Below, piece by piece: positions 7,261 to 15,832 of a stretch of 64,000 nucleotides of DNA. Below the pieces are notes generated by a model. That model made no database searches. It saw nothing but the letters and a program-made list of their open reading frames with translations, and was not told where the DNA came from. The position numbers and the translations under genes are program-made. The first letter of the stretch is position 1. Every line of letters begins with the position of its first letter. The DNA is from Bacillota bacterium (GTDB taxonomy: Bacteria > Bacillota > Clostridia > Oscillospirales > Oscillospiraceae): the NCBI GenBank assembly GCA_030529825.1, contig JAUMWD010000002.1, positions 1 through 64,000 of the forward strand. The letters are read 5' to 3'.

Positions 7261-8974
7261 GGATGAATATCAGCTTTGGCTGGACAGCCCTGCACTCAGT
7301 GAAAGCGAGTGGGAGGAGCTGAATTCCATTGCAAATGATGAAAAGGAAATAGAAAGCCGCTTTTTTGCACCGCTTGAGTTCGGCACCGCCGGTCTCCGCG
7401 GTACCATGAAGGTGGGCTTGCATCATATGAATGTCCATATTATCCGCCATGCCACCCAAGCATTTGCCAATGTAATTAAAGCCGAGGGCGGAGAGGCGAT
7501 GGTGAAGGGCATTGCAATATGCTTTGACTGCCGAAATAATAGTGATGTTTTTGCAAAAGAAGCAGCCTGCGTAATGGCCGCCAACGGCATTCATGTCCGT
7601 CTTTTTGATGCCCTTCGCCCCACACCGGAGCTGAGCTTTGCCGTGCGCTACTACGGTACCACCGCAGGCCTTAACATTACCGCAAGTCATAACCCCAAGG
7701 AGTATAACGGCTACAAGGTTTACTGGTCAGACGGCGCCCAGCTGCCTCCGCAGCACGCGGCGGCAATTGCCGAGCAGATGAATCAGCTTGATGTTTTCAA
7801 GGGCTTTGAAACCTGCGACTTTGATGAAGCTGTGGCTGACGGACGCATTGAGCTTATCGGCGAGGAAACTGACGAGGCATTTCTTACAAATGTTATCGGT
7901 CAGGCGATTGATAAGGATGTTGTTGCCAGAGTTGCAGACAGACTTAAAATCGTATATACACCCTTCCACGGTGCAGGCTACAAGCTCGTCCCCGAGACTC
8001 TTAAAAGACTTGGTATTACACAGCTTTATCCCGTCAAGGAGCAGATGGTACTTGACGGCAATTTCTCCACGGTTGACAGCCCCAACCCCGAGAATCCCGA
8101 GGGTTTTTATCTTGCTGTTGACCTTGCAAAGAAGATCGGCAGTGACCTTATCATCGGAACTGATCCCGATTCCGACCGCATTGGTGTAATGGTGCGCGAC
8201 GGTGACGGGTATACTACCATATCCGGCAACCAGATGGGTGTTCTGCTGCTTGACTATGTTATAAATGCCCGCAGAAGAATGGGCACCTTGCCCGAAAACG
8301 CAGGCGCGGTGAAGAGTATTGTCACCACAGAGATGGCAAAGACCGTTGCAGAGAAAAACGGTATTCATTTTGAGGATACCTTCACAGGCTTTAAGTTCAT
8401 GGCCGAACGCGTCGCGGAATGGGAAAAGGCAAACAGCTATGAGTACATTTTTGCCTATGAGGAAAGCTACGGCTATATGATGGGCGACTATGTCCGTGAT
8501 AAGGACGCCGTTACCGCTTCAATGATGGTGGCGGAAATGGCCGCATATTACTTTGAGAAGGGCATGAATCTTAAGGAAGCCATGCAGAGCCTGTATGAGA
8601 AGTACGGCTGGTACGGCGAAAAGACTCTTAACCTTGTAATGCCCGGCCTTGACGGACTTGCAAAGATGAAGAGCCTTATGGCGCAGCTTCGTGACAATCC
8701 TCCCAAGCTCATTGCCGATACCGAGGTGTTCCGCATCCGCGATTACTCTGACGGAAGTATTAAGGTTCCCGGTCTGGGCCTTGTGGGTGAAACCCATATT
8801 AAGGGCTCCAATGTGCTTTACTTTGAGCTTGCTGACGGCTGCAATTTCATCGTACGTCCCTCCGGCACAGAGCCTAAAATCAAGATATATATTCTCAGCA
8901 AGGGCAAGGATGAAAGAGAATGCAGCGAAAAGCTTGCAAAATATTCTGAATTTGCAGAAAGCCTTAAGGGATGA
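7247..8974 (+). CDS. pgcA: Alpha-phosphoglucomutase/phosphomannomutase
   Basis: A 575-residue phosphohexomutase, the long Firmicutes type that interconverts glucose 1- and 6-phosphate (or the mannose pair) for polysaccharide precursors. The phosphoserine loop TASHNPKEYNGYK has its Ser at 147, the metal loop DPDSDRIG is at 306-313, a sugar-binding EESYGY stretch is near 405, and the phosphate-binding RPSGTEPKIK lies near 540. The early GTAGLRG motif near residue 46 is typical of the PgcA group. Its product could feed UDP-sugar synthesis, which fits with the cell-wall genes upstream, but substrate preference cannot be read from the sequence. Confidence 0.9.
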   Translation: MKNYKDEYQLWLDSPALSESEWEELNSIANDEKEIESRFFAPLEFGTAGLRGTMKVGLHHMNVHIIRHATQAFANVIKAEGGEAMVKGIAICFDCRNNSDVFAKEAACVMAANGIHVRLFDALRPTPELSFAVRYYGTTAGLNITASHNPKEYNGYKVYWSDGAQLPPQHAAAIAEQMNQLDVFKGFETCDFDEAVADGRIELIGEETDEAFLTNVIGQAIDKDVVARVADRLKIVYTPFHGAGYKLVPETLKRLGITQLYPVKEQMVLDGNFSTVDSPNPENPEGFYLAVDLAKKIGSDLIIGTDPDSDRIGVMVRDGDGYTTISGNQMGVLLLDYVINARRRMGTLPENAGAVKSIVTTEMAKTVAEKNGIHFEDTFTGFKFMAERVAEWEKANSYEYIFAYEESYGYMMGDYVRDKDAVTASMMVAEMAAYYFEKGMNLKEAMQSLYEKYGWYGEKTLNLVMPGLDGLAKMKSLMAQLRDNPPKLIADTEVFRIRDYSDGSIKVPGLGLVGETHIKGSNVLYFELADGCNFIVRPSGTEPKIKIYILSKGKDERECSEKLAKYSEFAESLKG

Positions 8975-9513
8975 AAGAGCTTCTTGAAATATTTATCGTA
9001 GCCTTCCGCGTTGGCATTATGACCTTCGGGGGAGGCTATGCCATGCTTCCCATTCTTCAGCGGGAGGTTGTTGAAAACAGAAACTGGGTGACAGAGGCCG
9101 AGGTGTTGGACTATTACGCCATCGGCCAGTGCCTGCCGGGCATAATCATGGTCAACACCATGATCTTTGTGGGACAGAAGCGCAAGGGCAAAATCGGTGG
9201 CATAGCCGCTGCGTTGGGAACTGTTTGCCCTGCGCTGATTATCATTACGGCCATTGCTGCCTTGCTTACCAGCTTTGCCGACAATGAAATTGTAAAGAAG
9301 GCCTTTGCAGGCATAAGAGTGTGCGTGTGCGTGCTGATTTTCAATGCTGTGACAAAGCTTTGGAAAAGCTCTGTTATTGACTGGAAATGCTTTGCAATTT
9401 TTGCGGTGGTTGCCGTGCTGTCGCTGATTACAAGCATTACACCTGTTGTGTTTGTAGTGATGTCAGCGGTGCTTGGTATTGTTATCGGGAGTCTGGGGGT
9501 GAGGTCTGAATGA
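8971..9513 (+). CDS. chrA: Chromate-type transporter, first half
   Basis: A 180-residue membrane protein with one CHR domain: MTFGGGYAMLPILQ in the first amphipathic segment, the ENRNWVTEAEVLDYYAIGQCLPG signature region, and about five further hydrophobic stretches. Short CHR proteins work as two-gene pairs, and the second half follows with a 4-base overlap. The family exports chromate or other oxyanions by proton antiport. In anaerobes without chromate stress the true substrate is unknown. It overlaps the phosphohexomutase stop through ATGA, so it belongs to that transcript. Confidence 0.88.
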   Translation: MKELLEIFIVAFRVGIMTFGGGYAMLPILQREVVENRNWVTEAEVLDYYAIGQCLPGIIMVNTMIFVGQKRKGKIGGIAAALGTVCPALIIITAIAALLTSFADNEIVKKAFAGIRVCVCVLIFNAVTKLWKSSVIDWKCFAIFAVVAVLSLITSITPVVFVVMSAVLGIVIGSLGVRSE

Positions 9514-10070
9514 CATTGCTCCGACTCTGGTGGGAATTCTTTAAAATCGGACTTTTTTCCGTGGGCGGAGGCATGGCGACTTTGCCGTTCCTATACGAAA
9601 TGTCTGACCGCACGGGCTGGTTTACCTATAATCAGATTGCGGATATGTTGGCTGTTTCCGAATCAACACCGGGCCCTATCGGCATAAATATGGCTACCTA
9701 TACAGGCTTCACGACTGCCGGCTTCTGGGGCTCGCTTGTTGCAACGCTGGGAATAATAACCCCCGGAATCATCATTGTTTTGCTTATTGTAGCTGTACTT
9801 GACCGTTTCAGAAAGAACAAGTATGTCGAAGCGGCTTTTTACGGACTTCGCCCTGCATCTACCGGACTTATAGCTGCGGCGGGTGTGCTTGTTGTTGAAA
9901 TTGCACTGCTGAATACGGAAGCGGCAAGCTTCCCTGAAATTTTCAACATTAAAGCCATTGCCCTTGCGGCTGTGCTTCTTGTTCTTACACGGTGGGTAAA
10001 GCCTACAAAAAAACTGCATCCCATTGTTTTCATTGCGTTTTCTGCCGTGGCAGGTGTGCTTATATTCTGA
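9510..10070 (+). CDS. chrA: Chromate-type transporter, second half
   Basis: A 186-residue partner of the preceding CHR protein. FSVGGGMATLPFLYEM and the SESTPGPIGINMATYTG signature mark the CHR domain; the Pro-Gly-Pro motif is the conserved core. About five to six membrane segments follow. The start overlaps the first half by 4 bases, as usual for pairs that form a heterodimer with antiparallel halves. The stop at 10070 overlaps the end of the convergent ylbJ gene by 11 bases. Confidence 0.88.
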   Translation: MTLLRLWWEFFKIGLFSVGGGMATLPFLYEMSDRTGWFTYNQIADMLAVSESTPGPIGINMATYTGFTTAGFWGSLVATLGIITPGIIIVLLIVAVLDRFRKNKYVEAAFYGLRPASTGLIAAAGVLVVEIALLNTEAASFPEIFNIKAIALAAVLLVLTRWVKPTKKLHPIVFIAFSAVAGVLIF

Positions 10071-10992
10071 AAATCAGTGCTGTTAAAAAGGCAATAGCCG
10101 ATGCCATAACAGCGATTAAAAACCGTCCGATTATGTATCGGGCGGTTTTTATATCTGTTTCTGCTATGAGAGAAAGCGTCTGAAAGTGAACGGAAAATCC
10201 GCCCCAACCGAGGATAAACGCCGCAAGAGCCATATTCAGAGGCGATGGGAGTAAGCCCTGCATTTCGCTTATGCAGTTTCCGATTTCAAACAGTCCCGTA
10301 ATCAACGCGTAGTTAAATTTCAGCTGCGTATGAGTAAGCTCGGCCATTTTCCCGCTTATGACGCTTATAAGACCGTTGGCATTCAGCAGCTTTAATACTA
10401 CCGAAAAGGCAAGGACAAAGCCGCAGACATTGATAATTGAGCTGACAGACTTTTTTACAGCGGTGGTTAGTGCGGAAGAAAAATCTGCTGATTTGTACTC
10501 TTTGCTGCAGAAGCTTTCGGAGCTTTCGACATTCAGGAGCTTTCCGTAAAGTGCCGCCGAAATGATGTGGGCTGCATATAGGATTAATCCTGCAGATATC
10601 GAATGGAAGACACCCGTCCCAACAGCCCCTATAATGAACGCGGGCCCGGAATTATTGCAGTATACGAGAAGACCTGAGGCCTCCTCACAACTGATTTCGC
10701 CGCGGCGCCTTGATTCGGCAATATACGCTGCGCCTACGGGATAGCCGCCTGTAATGCCGATTATAAATGCGGCAAATTTTGCGCTTCTTATGCACAGAAT
10801 TCTGCATAGCGCCACTATTGCTCCAAGCTCAACTATAAGGTTAATAGCCACAAAAAACGGAAACAGCGAGGGAATTATTATTTTTCCGCAGGTTTCCAGA
10901 CCGCTTATTACCGCTTCCTTTGCGGCGTCCGGAAAAATGAGCAGCATAACAAGAGAACATCCTGCGGCGCAGATTGCGGGAAAAGACTTCAC
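10060..10992 (-). CDS. ylbJ: Sporulation integral membrane protein YlbJ
   Basis: A 310-residue polytopic membrane protein with a nucleoside-recognition/Gate-like domain. The segment GGYPVGAAYIAESRRRGEIS followed by LVYCNNSGPAFIIGAVG is the signature of YlbJ, which in Bacillus is made in the mother cell under SigE and is needed for normal spore cortex and coat. The start is GTG at 10992, with AAGGAG eight bases before it. It is divergent from yqfC-yqfD, another sporulation pair. A terminator for the opposite strand is embedded in its last 100 bases. Confidence 0.85.
   Translation of the reverse strand: MKSFPAICAAGCSLVMLLIFPDAAKEAVISGLETCGKIIIPSLFPFFVAINLIVELGAIVALCRILCIRSAKFAAFIIGITGGYPVGAAYIAESRRRGEISCEEASGLLVYCNNSGPAFIIGAVGTGVFHSISAGLILYAAHIISAALYGKLLNVESSESFCSKEYKSADFSSALTTAVKKSVSSIINVCGFVLAFSVVLKLLNANGLISVISGKMAELTHTQLKFNYALITGLFEIGNCISEMQGLLPSPLNMALAAFILGWGGFSVHFQTLSLIAETDIKTARYIIGRFLIAVMASAIAFLTALIFRI
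10118..10150 (+). terminator. Terminator of the chrA operon inside the ylbJ coding sequence
   Basis: AAAAACCGTCCGAT / ATCGGGCGGTTTTT, 5-base loop, followed by T-run and ATAT on the plus strand, 47 bases after the chrA stop. In plus-strand RNA the only imperfection is a U-G wobble; in ylbJ mRNA the same position is a C-A mismatch, so the hairpin is stronger for the plus strand. Confidence 0.7.
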
Positions 10993-11012
10993 AATATCAG
11001 CTCCTTATCCGT

Positions 11013-11046
11013 GTATCAAGCTATGTTTTAAATCATAGATTTATAC
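11013..11046. promoter_or_regulatory. Mirror-image divergent sporulation (SigE-like) promoters
   Basis: Plus strand: GTATCAA (11013-11019), 14 bases, CATAGATT (11034-11041), toward yqfC. Minus strand: GTATAAA (11040-11046), 14 bases, CATAGCTT (11018-11025), toward ylbJ. The CATA-type -10 and the 14-base spacing fit SigE/SigK promoters better than housekeeping ones; the -35 matches are loose. Confidence 0.5.
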
Positions 11047-11065
11047 GGACAAGGAGGCAATGGTA

Positions 11066-11338
11066 ATGGGAAAAATCAAAGCAAGAGCAGAACTGCTTTC
11101 TGACAGAATAGATTTGCCTGCGGATGCTTTAGCAGGCTCTGCAAAGCTCACTCTGAACGGACGAAGGCATTTGCTCATTGAAAATCATAAAGGCATCAGC
11201 AAGTACGGTGAAAAGCAGATAGTAATTGACTGTGGAAATATGAAAACAAGAATATGCGGAGATGAGCTTAACCTTACTGCCATGGACAAAAACGATATGC
11301 TGATTACGGGAAGAATCCTGTCAATAGAGCTTGAGTAG
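11066..11338 (+). CDS. yqfC: Sporulation protein YqfC (YabP/YqfC family)
   Basis: A 90-residue protein of the YabP/YqfC family, recognised by LNGRRHLLIENHKGISKY and the repeated short beta-strand pattern ending TGRILSIELE. Family members are made during sporulation in the mother cell; the biochemical role is not known. The ATG at 11066 is chosen because GGAGG lies eight bases upstream; the in-frame ATG at 11060 is only two bases from it. It sits directly before yqfD, the standard Firmicutes pair. Confidence 0.85.
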   Translation: MGKIKARAELLSDRIDLPADALAGSAKLTLNGRRHLLIENHKGISKYGEKQIVIDCGNMKTRICGDELNLTAMDKNDMLITGRILSIELE

Positions 11339-11345
11339 AAGTGAT

Positions 11346-12503
11346 ATGAAAAAATTATATAATCTGGCACGGGGAACGGTGCGTGTTGAAGCAAGCGGAG
11401 TTGAACCGGAAATACTGCTGAATAAGCTATGCGATAATAATATTGAATTCTGGGATACAAGGTCGGAAGACGGATTTTCGGTGCTTTTTACTGCTCATTC
11501 GGCAGATTTGACCGAAATAAGAAGCTGTGCACTAAAAAACGGCTGTGATATCAAAATCCTCGGCACAAGAGGCGGAAAGACAATAACGAGGTCAGCTAAA
11601 CGGCGCTATGCACTTTTGATCGGGATTGCAGCGTGCATTATAATTACCGCTGTATCATCTCTTTTTGTGTGGAGTATTTCCGTTTCTGGAAATAAGAATA
11701 TGTCTTACGGCGAAGTGGTCAGAGCACTTAAGGAATGCGGTGTGGAGTATGGAGTGTTTTGGCCTGCGATATCGGCAGAGAGTATTGAAAATGAAATTCT
11801 GCTGAAGCATCCCGATGTGTCATGGATAAGTCTTAACATGAGCAACTCAAGGCTTGAAGTGATCATCCATGAAAGAACGGAAAAGCCGGATATTGTAAAT
11901 GAAGCGGAGCCGCGCAGCATTTATGCCCAAAAAAGCGGAATAATAACAAATGTTTCCGTGCTGCTGGGGAAAAGTGCCGTTAATATCGGGGATACTGTGT
12001 GTGAGGGAGAAATTCTCGTCAACGGGCTTGTGGACAGTGAAACTGGTGATGACAGGCAGGTACACGCTATCGCGGATGTTACAGCCAGAACTTGGTATGA
12101 AATCAGCGCAGTATCCCCGTTGACGGAGAACAAAAAGTCAGAAAAAGACGGCGGAAGTCTCAAATTGAGCCTTCTTTCCGGTAAAAATCGAATAAATTTT
12201 TATTCAGACAGTAGAAATAAAGAGCAAAGCTGTGATAAAATAAATAAATTAAGGTACATATCCTTTGGGGATTCGTTTGTAATTCCCATAGGTGTGGATA
12301 TTCAAAGCACAAATAGCTATGAAATACGGGAATGCGAGGTCGACAGGGAAGAGACAGCCCTGCGTTTACAGGATGACCTGATGGCGGAGCTGCGATACAG
12401 AATCGGCAGCGGCGAAATTGTTTCGTCGAGCTTCGCCGTGACGGAATGTGACGGGCTGCTTGTTGTCACCCTGCGCGCGGAATGTATGGAGAATATAGCA
12501 TAA
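11346..12503 (+). CDS. yqfD: Sporulation protein YqfD
   Basis: A 385-residue protein of the YqfD family, a mother-cell sporulation protein in Bacillus. It has a cytoplasmic N-terminal part of about 90 residues, one membrane segment (residues around 88-108, LLIGIAACIIITAVSSLFVW), and an extracytoplasmic part. The motif WSISVSGN after the membrane span and the segment HPDVSWISLNMSNSRLEVII are typical. The ATG at 11346 is preferred; an upstream TTG at 11331 lies inside yqfC. It is cotranscribed with yqfC and followed 13 bases later by phoH, the usual Firmicutes order. Confidence 0.87.
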   Translation: MKKLYNLARGTVRVEASGVEPEILLNKLCDNNIEFWDTRSEDGFSVLFTAHSADLTEIRSCALKNGCDIKILGTRGGKTITRSAKRRYALLIGIAACIIITAVSSLFVWSISVSGNKNMSYGEVVRALKECGVEYGVFWPAISAESIENEILLKHPDVSWISLNMSNSRLEVIIHERTEKPDIVNEAEPRSIYAQKSGIITNVSVLLGKSAVNIGDTVCEGEILVNGLVDSETGDDRQVHAIADVTARTWYEISAVSPLTENKKSEKDGGSLKLSLLSGKNRINFYSDSRNKEQSCDKINKLRYISFGDSFVIPIGVDIQSTNSYEIRECEVDREETALRLQDDLMAELRYRIGSGEIVSSSFAVTECDGLLVVTLRAECMENIA

Positions 12504-12516
12504 ACAGGAGCAGACT

Positions 12517-13530
12517 ATGATAGAACGCACGATAGAGGTTGAAAGAATGGAGCATGTAATCAGTGTTTTCGGCTCCTTTGACCAGAATTTGAGAATAATC
12601 GAAACAGAGCTTAATGTTAAGGTTCTTGACCGGGACAATATGCTTCATATCAGCGGCGAGGAAGAGAGTGTTATGCTTGCGGAAAAGGCCATTAACGGGC
12701 TTCTCACCCTTGCGGCAAGAGGAGAGAATATTGATGCCCAGAGCGTAAGATACATTCTTAAGCTTGTGTCCGAGGGAAGAGAGAGTAAGATAAACGAGCT
12801 TGCCAGCGATGTTGTTTGTATAACTGCAAAGGGAAAGCCCGTTAAAGCAAAGACTCTCGGTCAGAAAACCTACTGTGATGCAATAGCAAAAAATACTATA
12901 ACCCTCGGCATAGGACCTGCAGGTACAGGCAAGACCTACCTGGCAGTCGCACAGGCTGTTGCGGCTTTTCGGTCAGAGCAGGTAAACCGCATTATTCTGA
13001 CAAGACCGGCGGTTGAGGCAGGGGAACGTCTGGGATTTCTGCCCGGTGACCTGCAGAGCAAGGTGGATCCGTATCTGCGGCCTCTATACGATGCGCTATT
13101 TGACATGCTCGGTGCCGACACTTATCAGAAATACCTTGAGCGCGGCAACATCGAAGTTGCACCTTTGGCGTATATGCGCGGCCGCACTCTCGATGACAGC
13201 TTTATTATTCTTGACGAGGCGCAGAATACATCCCGGGAGCAGATGAAGATGTTCCTTACCCGTATCGGCTTCGGCTCCAAGGTTGTCATTACAGGTGATA
13301 TTACGCAGATAGATCTGCCCGAGGATAAGGTCAGCGGTCTGAAAATTGCAATGAAGGTACTGGACGGCATAGATGATATAGCAATATGCAAGCTGACGGG
13401 TGCCGATGTTGTGCGTCATCAGCTCGTTCAGAAAATAATTGAGGCATATGAGGTCTACGATAAGAAGAATCCTCCAGAAAAGCCCGTAAAACCAAACTAC
13501 AGAAAAAAGAGCCAAAAGAATGAAGCATAA
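12517..13530 (+). CDS. phoH: PhoH-like P-loop ATPase
   Basis: A 337-residue PhoH family ATPase. An N-terminal KH-like region precedes the Walker A motif GPAGTGKT (133-140). The PhoH signature RPAVEAGERLGFLPGDL and the Walker B FIILDEAQNT follow. The family has been linked to RNA metabolism, and its constant neighbour YbeY processes rRNA. The ATG has AGGAG seven bases upstream. The end overlaps ybeY by 11 bases. Confidence 0.93.
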   Translation: MIERTIEVERMEHVISVFGSFDQNLRIIETELNVKVLDRDNMLHISGEEESVMLAEKAINGLLTLAARGENIDAQSVRYILKLVSEGRESKINELASDVVCITAKGKPVKAKTLGQKTYCDAIAKNTITLGIGPAGTGKTYLAVAQAVAAFRSEQVNRIILTRPAVEAGERLGFLPGDLQSKVDPYLRPLYDALFDMLGADTYQKYLERGNIEVAPLAYMRGRTLDDSFIILDEAQNTSREQMKMFLTRIGFGSKVVITGDITQIDLPEDKVSGLKIAMKVLDGIDDIAICKLTGADVVRHQLVQKIIEAYEVYDKKNPPEKPVKPNYRKKSQKNEA

Positions 13531-13999
13531 AATATATGTCAGCCGCGAGAAACGTGGCCTGGGCCACCGCAAGGCAAAAAAACTCATAATAAAATCAATA
13601 GTCAAGGCACTTGACGCGGAAGGCGTCAATGCTCCGTGCACAGTGAGCGTGATGCTGACAGATGACGAGGGCATACATGCGGTAAATAAAGAATTCCGTA
13701 ATGTGGATAGGGCAACGGATGTGCTGTCGTTTCCGCTAAATGAGCTTAAGCCGGGTGAATTTGATAAAAGTCTTTGCGAGCGTGATATGAGAAACGGAAC
13801 GGTTTTGCTTGGCGACATGATGATTTCTCTTGAACGCTGCGACAGTCAGGGAAAGGAATTCGGACATGGCTTTGAACGAGAGATTTGCTACTTAACGGTT
13901 CACTCCGTTCTGCATCTTTTAGGATATGACCATATGGATGAAGGCCCGATGAAGGCCCAGATGAGAGCGAGAGAAAAAGAGATAATGGAGGACGAATGA
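13520..13999 (+). CDS. ybeY: Endoribonuclease YbeY (rRNA maturation)
   Basis: A 159-residue zinc endoribonuclease for 16S rRNA 3'-end maturation and ribosome quality control. The zinc-binding motif HSVLHLLGYDH has His at 128, 132 and 138, and the conserved NVDRATDVLSFP is intact at 61-72. The gene overlaps phoH by 11 bases and the ribosome binding site is weak, so it probably relies on translational coupling. Era follows after one base. Unlike Bacillus, no diacylglycerol kinase or cytidine deaminase gene intervenes. Confidence 0.93.
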   Translation: MKHKIYVSREKRGLGHRKAKKLIIKSIVKALDAEGVNAPCTVSVMLTDDEGIHAVNKEFRNVDRATDVLSFPLNELKPGEFDKSLCERDMRNGTVLLGDMMISLERCDSQGKEFGHGFEREICYLTVHSVLHLLGYDHMDEGPMKAQMRAREKEIMEDE

Positions 14000-14000
14000 T

Positions 14001-14888
14001 ATGATTACCAAATCAGCTATGATTACTATATGCGGCAGACCTAATGTGGGTAAGTCTACTCTCACCAACGCTCTTGTGGGTGAGAAGATTGCCATTGTAT
14101 CCAATAAGCCCCAGACTACACGGAACCGCATCAGCGCTATAGTCAACCGCGGTGATACCCAGTTTGTGCTTATGGACACTCCGGGCTTCCACAAGCCCAG
14201 AACACGCCTCGGTGACTATATGGTAAATGTGGTCAAGGAGAGCGTTGCCGATGTTGACGCTGTAATGCTTCTGGTGGAGCCCATTGCAAATATTGGCAAG
14301 CAGGAGGAAGAACTTATTGCCCGCATAAAGGAAACGCAGGTACCTTCCGTTCTTGTAATAAATAAGATTGATACTGTGGAAAAGCCTGAGCTTCTTGCGG
14401 TAATAGCTGCGTACTCCGCTGCGCATGAGTTTGACGCAATTATTCCCATTTCCGCAAAGAATAACGAGGGACTTGAGGAGCTCATGACAGAGCTTGAGAA
14501 ATATGCCTTTGAGGGACCCCAGCTTTTCCCTGACGACATGATCAGCGATCAGCCGGAAAAGCAGATTTGCGCCGAGCTTGTACGCGAAAAGCTGCTGCTT
14601 TGCCTCGACAAGGAAATACCCCACGGCACCGCCATTGAGGTTACCAAGTTCTCCGAACGGGATAATGGAATTATCGACATGGATGTTACGATTTTCTGCG
14701 AAAAGGCAAGCCATAAGGGAATAATCATCGGCAAGCAGGGAAGTATGCTGCGCAAGATAGGCGAAATGGCAAGAACAGATATTGAAGCCTTTATGGGCAC
14801 CAAAGTTTTCCTGCAGACATGGGTAAAAGTTAAGGAGAATTGGAGAGATTCACAGGCACAGCTCCGTAACTTCGGCTTTACGGAATAA
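14001..14888 (+). CDS. era: Ribosome-assembly GTPase Era
   Basis: A 295-residue Ras-like GTPase with a C-terminal KH RNA-binding domain that binds the 16S rRNA 3' end during 30S assembly. G1 GRPNVGKST (12-20), G2 region NKPQTTRNR, G3 DTPGFHKP (59-66) and G4 NKID (121-124) are intact; the KH domain contains GIIIGKQGSMLRKIG. GGAGG lies 13 bases upstream of the ATG. It is cotranscribed with ybeY. Confidence 0.96.
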   Translation: MITKSAMITICGRPNVGKSTLTNALVGEKIAIVSNKPQTTRNRISAIVNRGDTQFVLMDTPGFHKPRTRLGDYMVNVVKESVADVDAVMLLVEPIANIGKQEEELIARIKETQVPSVLVINKIDTVEKPELLAVIAAYSAAHEFDAIIPISAKNNEGLEELMTELEKYAFEGPQLFPDDMISDQPEKQICAELVREKLLLCLDKEIPHGTAIEVTKFSERDNGIIDMDVTIFCEKASHKGIIIGKQGSMLRKIGEMARTDIEAFMGTKVFLQTWVKVKENWRDSQAQLRNFGFTE

Positions 14889-14903
14889 GCTTCCATTATA
14901 TTA

Positions 14904-14939
14904 TCGCCTTGCTGTCAGATACTAATGACAGCGAGGTGA
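14904..14939 (+). promoter_or_regulatory. Hairpin burying the ribosome binding site of the yqzL-like gene
   Basis: A 14-base-pair stem (two G-U wobbles), 14904-14917 with 14926-14939, and an 8-base loop. The right arm contains GAGGTGA, the ribosome binding site for the ATG at 14944. There is no T-run, so it is more likely translational than a terminator. Confidence 0.55.
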
Positions 14940-14943
14940 TTTA

Positions 14944-15072
14944 ATGCCTGAAGATATTTTGTGGCAGATGTTTACCGAGACAGGAGATCCGCTGTGCTGG
15001 CTTTTGCACCGTGCGGCGGTTAATTCAAAGGATAATGAGAAAATGACCGGGGACAAGCCCCGGCCTATGTGA
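14944..15072 (+). CDS. yqzL: YqzL-like small protein
   Basis: A 42-residue reading frame, short enough to be missed by routine length cut-offs, with GAGGTGAT just upstream of ATG. The N-terminal part ILWQMFTETGDPLCWLLHR fits the YqzL pattern: Trp-x-x-Phe-x-x-Thr-Gly, then a hydrophobic Tyr/Trp-Leu-Leu stretch. In Bacillus yqzL lies in exactly this place, between era and recO. Its function is unknown. The tail (SKDNEKMTGDKPRPM) is longer than I would expect. Position and motif together make this a fairly safe call. Confidence 0.7.
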   Translation: MPEDILWQMFTETGDPLCWLLHRAAVNSKDNEKMTGDKPRPM

Positions 15073-15085
15073 TTACAGGGTACAT

Positions 15086-15832
15086 ATGTTTAAAACAACA
15101 CGGGGACTTATACTTCGCGAAGTAAAATATAAGGAAGCCGACAGAATTCTCACGGTGCTTACCGAGGATATGGGTAAAATCACGGTGAAAGCCAGGGGAG
15201 CTTTGAGAAAGGGCAGCAAGGTAGGGGCAGCGACCCAGTTTTTGGTGTTTTCCGAGCTGACAATGTTTGAGAATAAGGGGCGCTGGTCCGTGAATGAGGG
15301 CTCCACCATTGAGGAATTTAAGGGGCTGCGCAGTGATATTTCCGCGCTTGCGCTTGCAAGCTATTTTGCGGAATGTGTCGAGGCTATGTCAGATGAGGAT
15401 AGTCCTAATCCTATGATGCTCCAGCTCATTCTTAACTGCCTTTTTGCCTTGAGCAACAATATGTATAGCCAGGAACAGATAAAAACAGCCTTTGAAATGC
15501 GGCTTATGTGCCTCGCGGGATATGCACCGGATCTGTCCGGATGCGGAGTGTGCGGAAATACGGAGCCTGCGGAGCCGCGCTTCAGCCCGCGAAACGGTGT
15601 GATTTTCTGCAGAGACTGCAGAAAGGCAGAGCACGAGGCAAATGTAAGACTATGCCCCGATTCCCTTAAGGCTCTGCGCTATATTACCGAGGCCGAGCCC
15701 CGTAAGCTGCTTTCCTTCAGAATAGGAGATAAAGCGGCAGAGAATGCGGCATACGCTGCGGAAACATATCTTATGACACAAACGGAGAGAATGTTTTCTG
15801 CCCTCGGCTACTGGAAACAGGTGAAAATATGA
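15086..15832 (+). CDS. recO: DNA repair protein RecO
   Basis: A 248-residue RecO, which anneals DNA strands and helps load RecA with RecR onto SSB-coated DNA. It has the N-terminal OB fold (TTRGLILREVKYKEADRIL), a helical middle part, and a four-Cys zinc site: CGVCGN near residue 153 and CRDCR near 174. The ATG at 15086 has AGGG eight bases upstream. It follows yqzL and overlaps mutS2 by 4 bases. Confidence 0.94.
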   Translation: MFKTTRGLILREVKYKEADRILTVLTEDMGKITVKARGALRKGSKVGAATQFLVFSELTMFENKGRWSVNEGSTIEEFKGLRSDISALALASYFAECVEAMSDEDSPNPMMLQLILNCLFALSNNMYSQEQIKTAFEMRLMCLAGYAPDLSGCGVCGNTEPAEPRFSPRNGVIFCRDCRKAEHEANVRLCPDSLKALRYITEAEPRKLLSFRIGDKAAENAAYAAETYLMTQTERMFSALGYWKQVKI

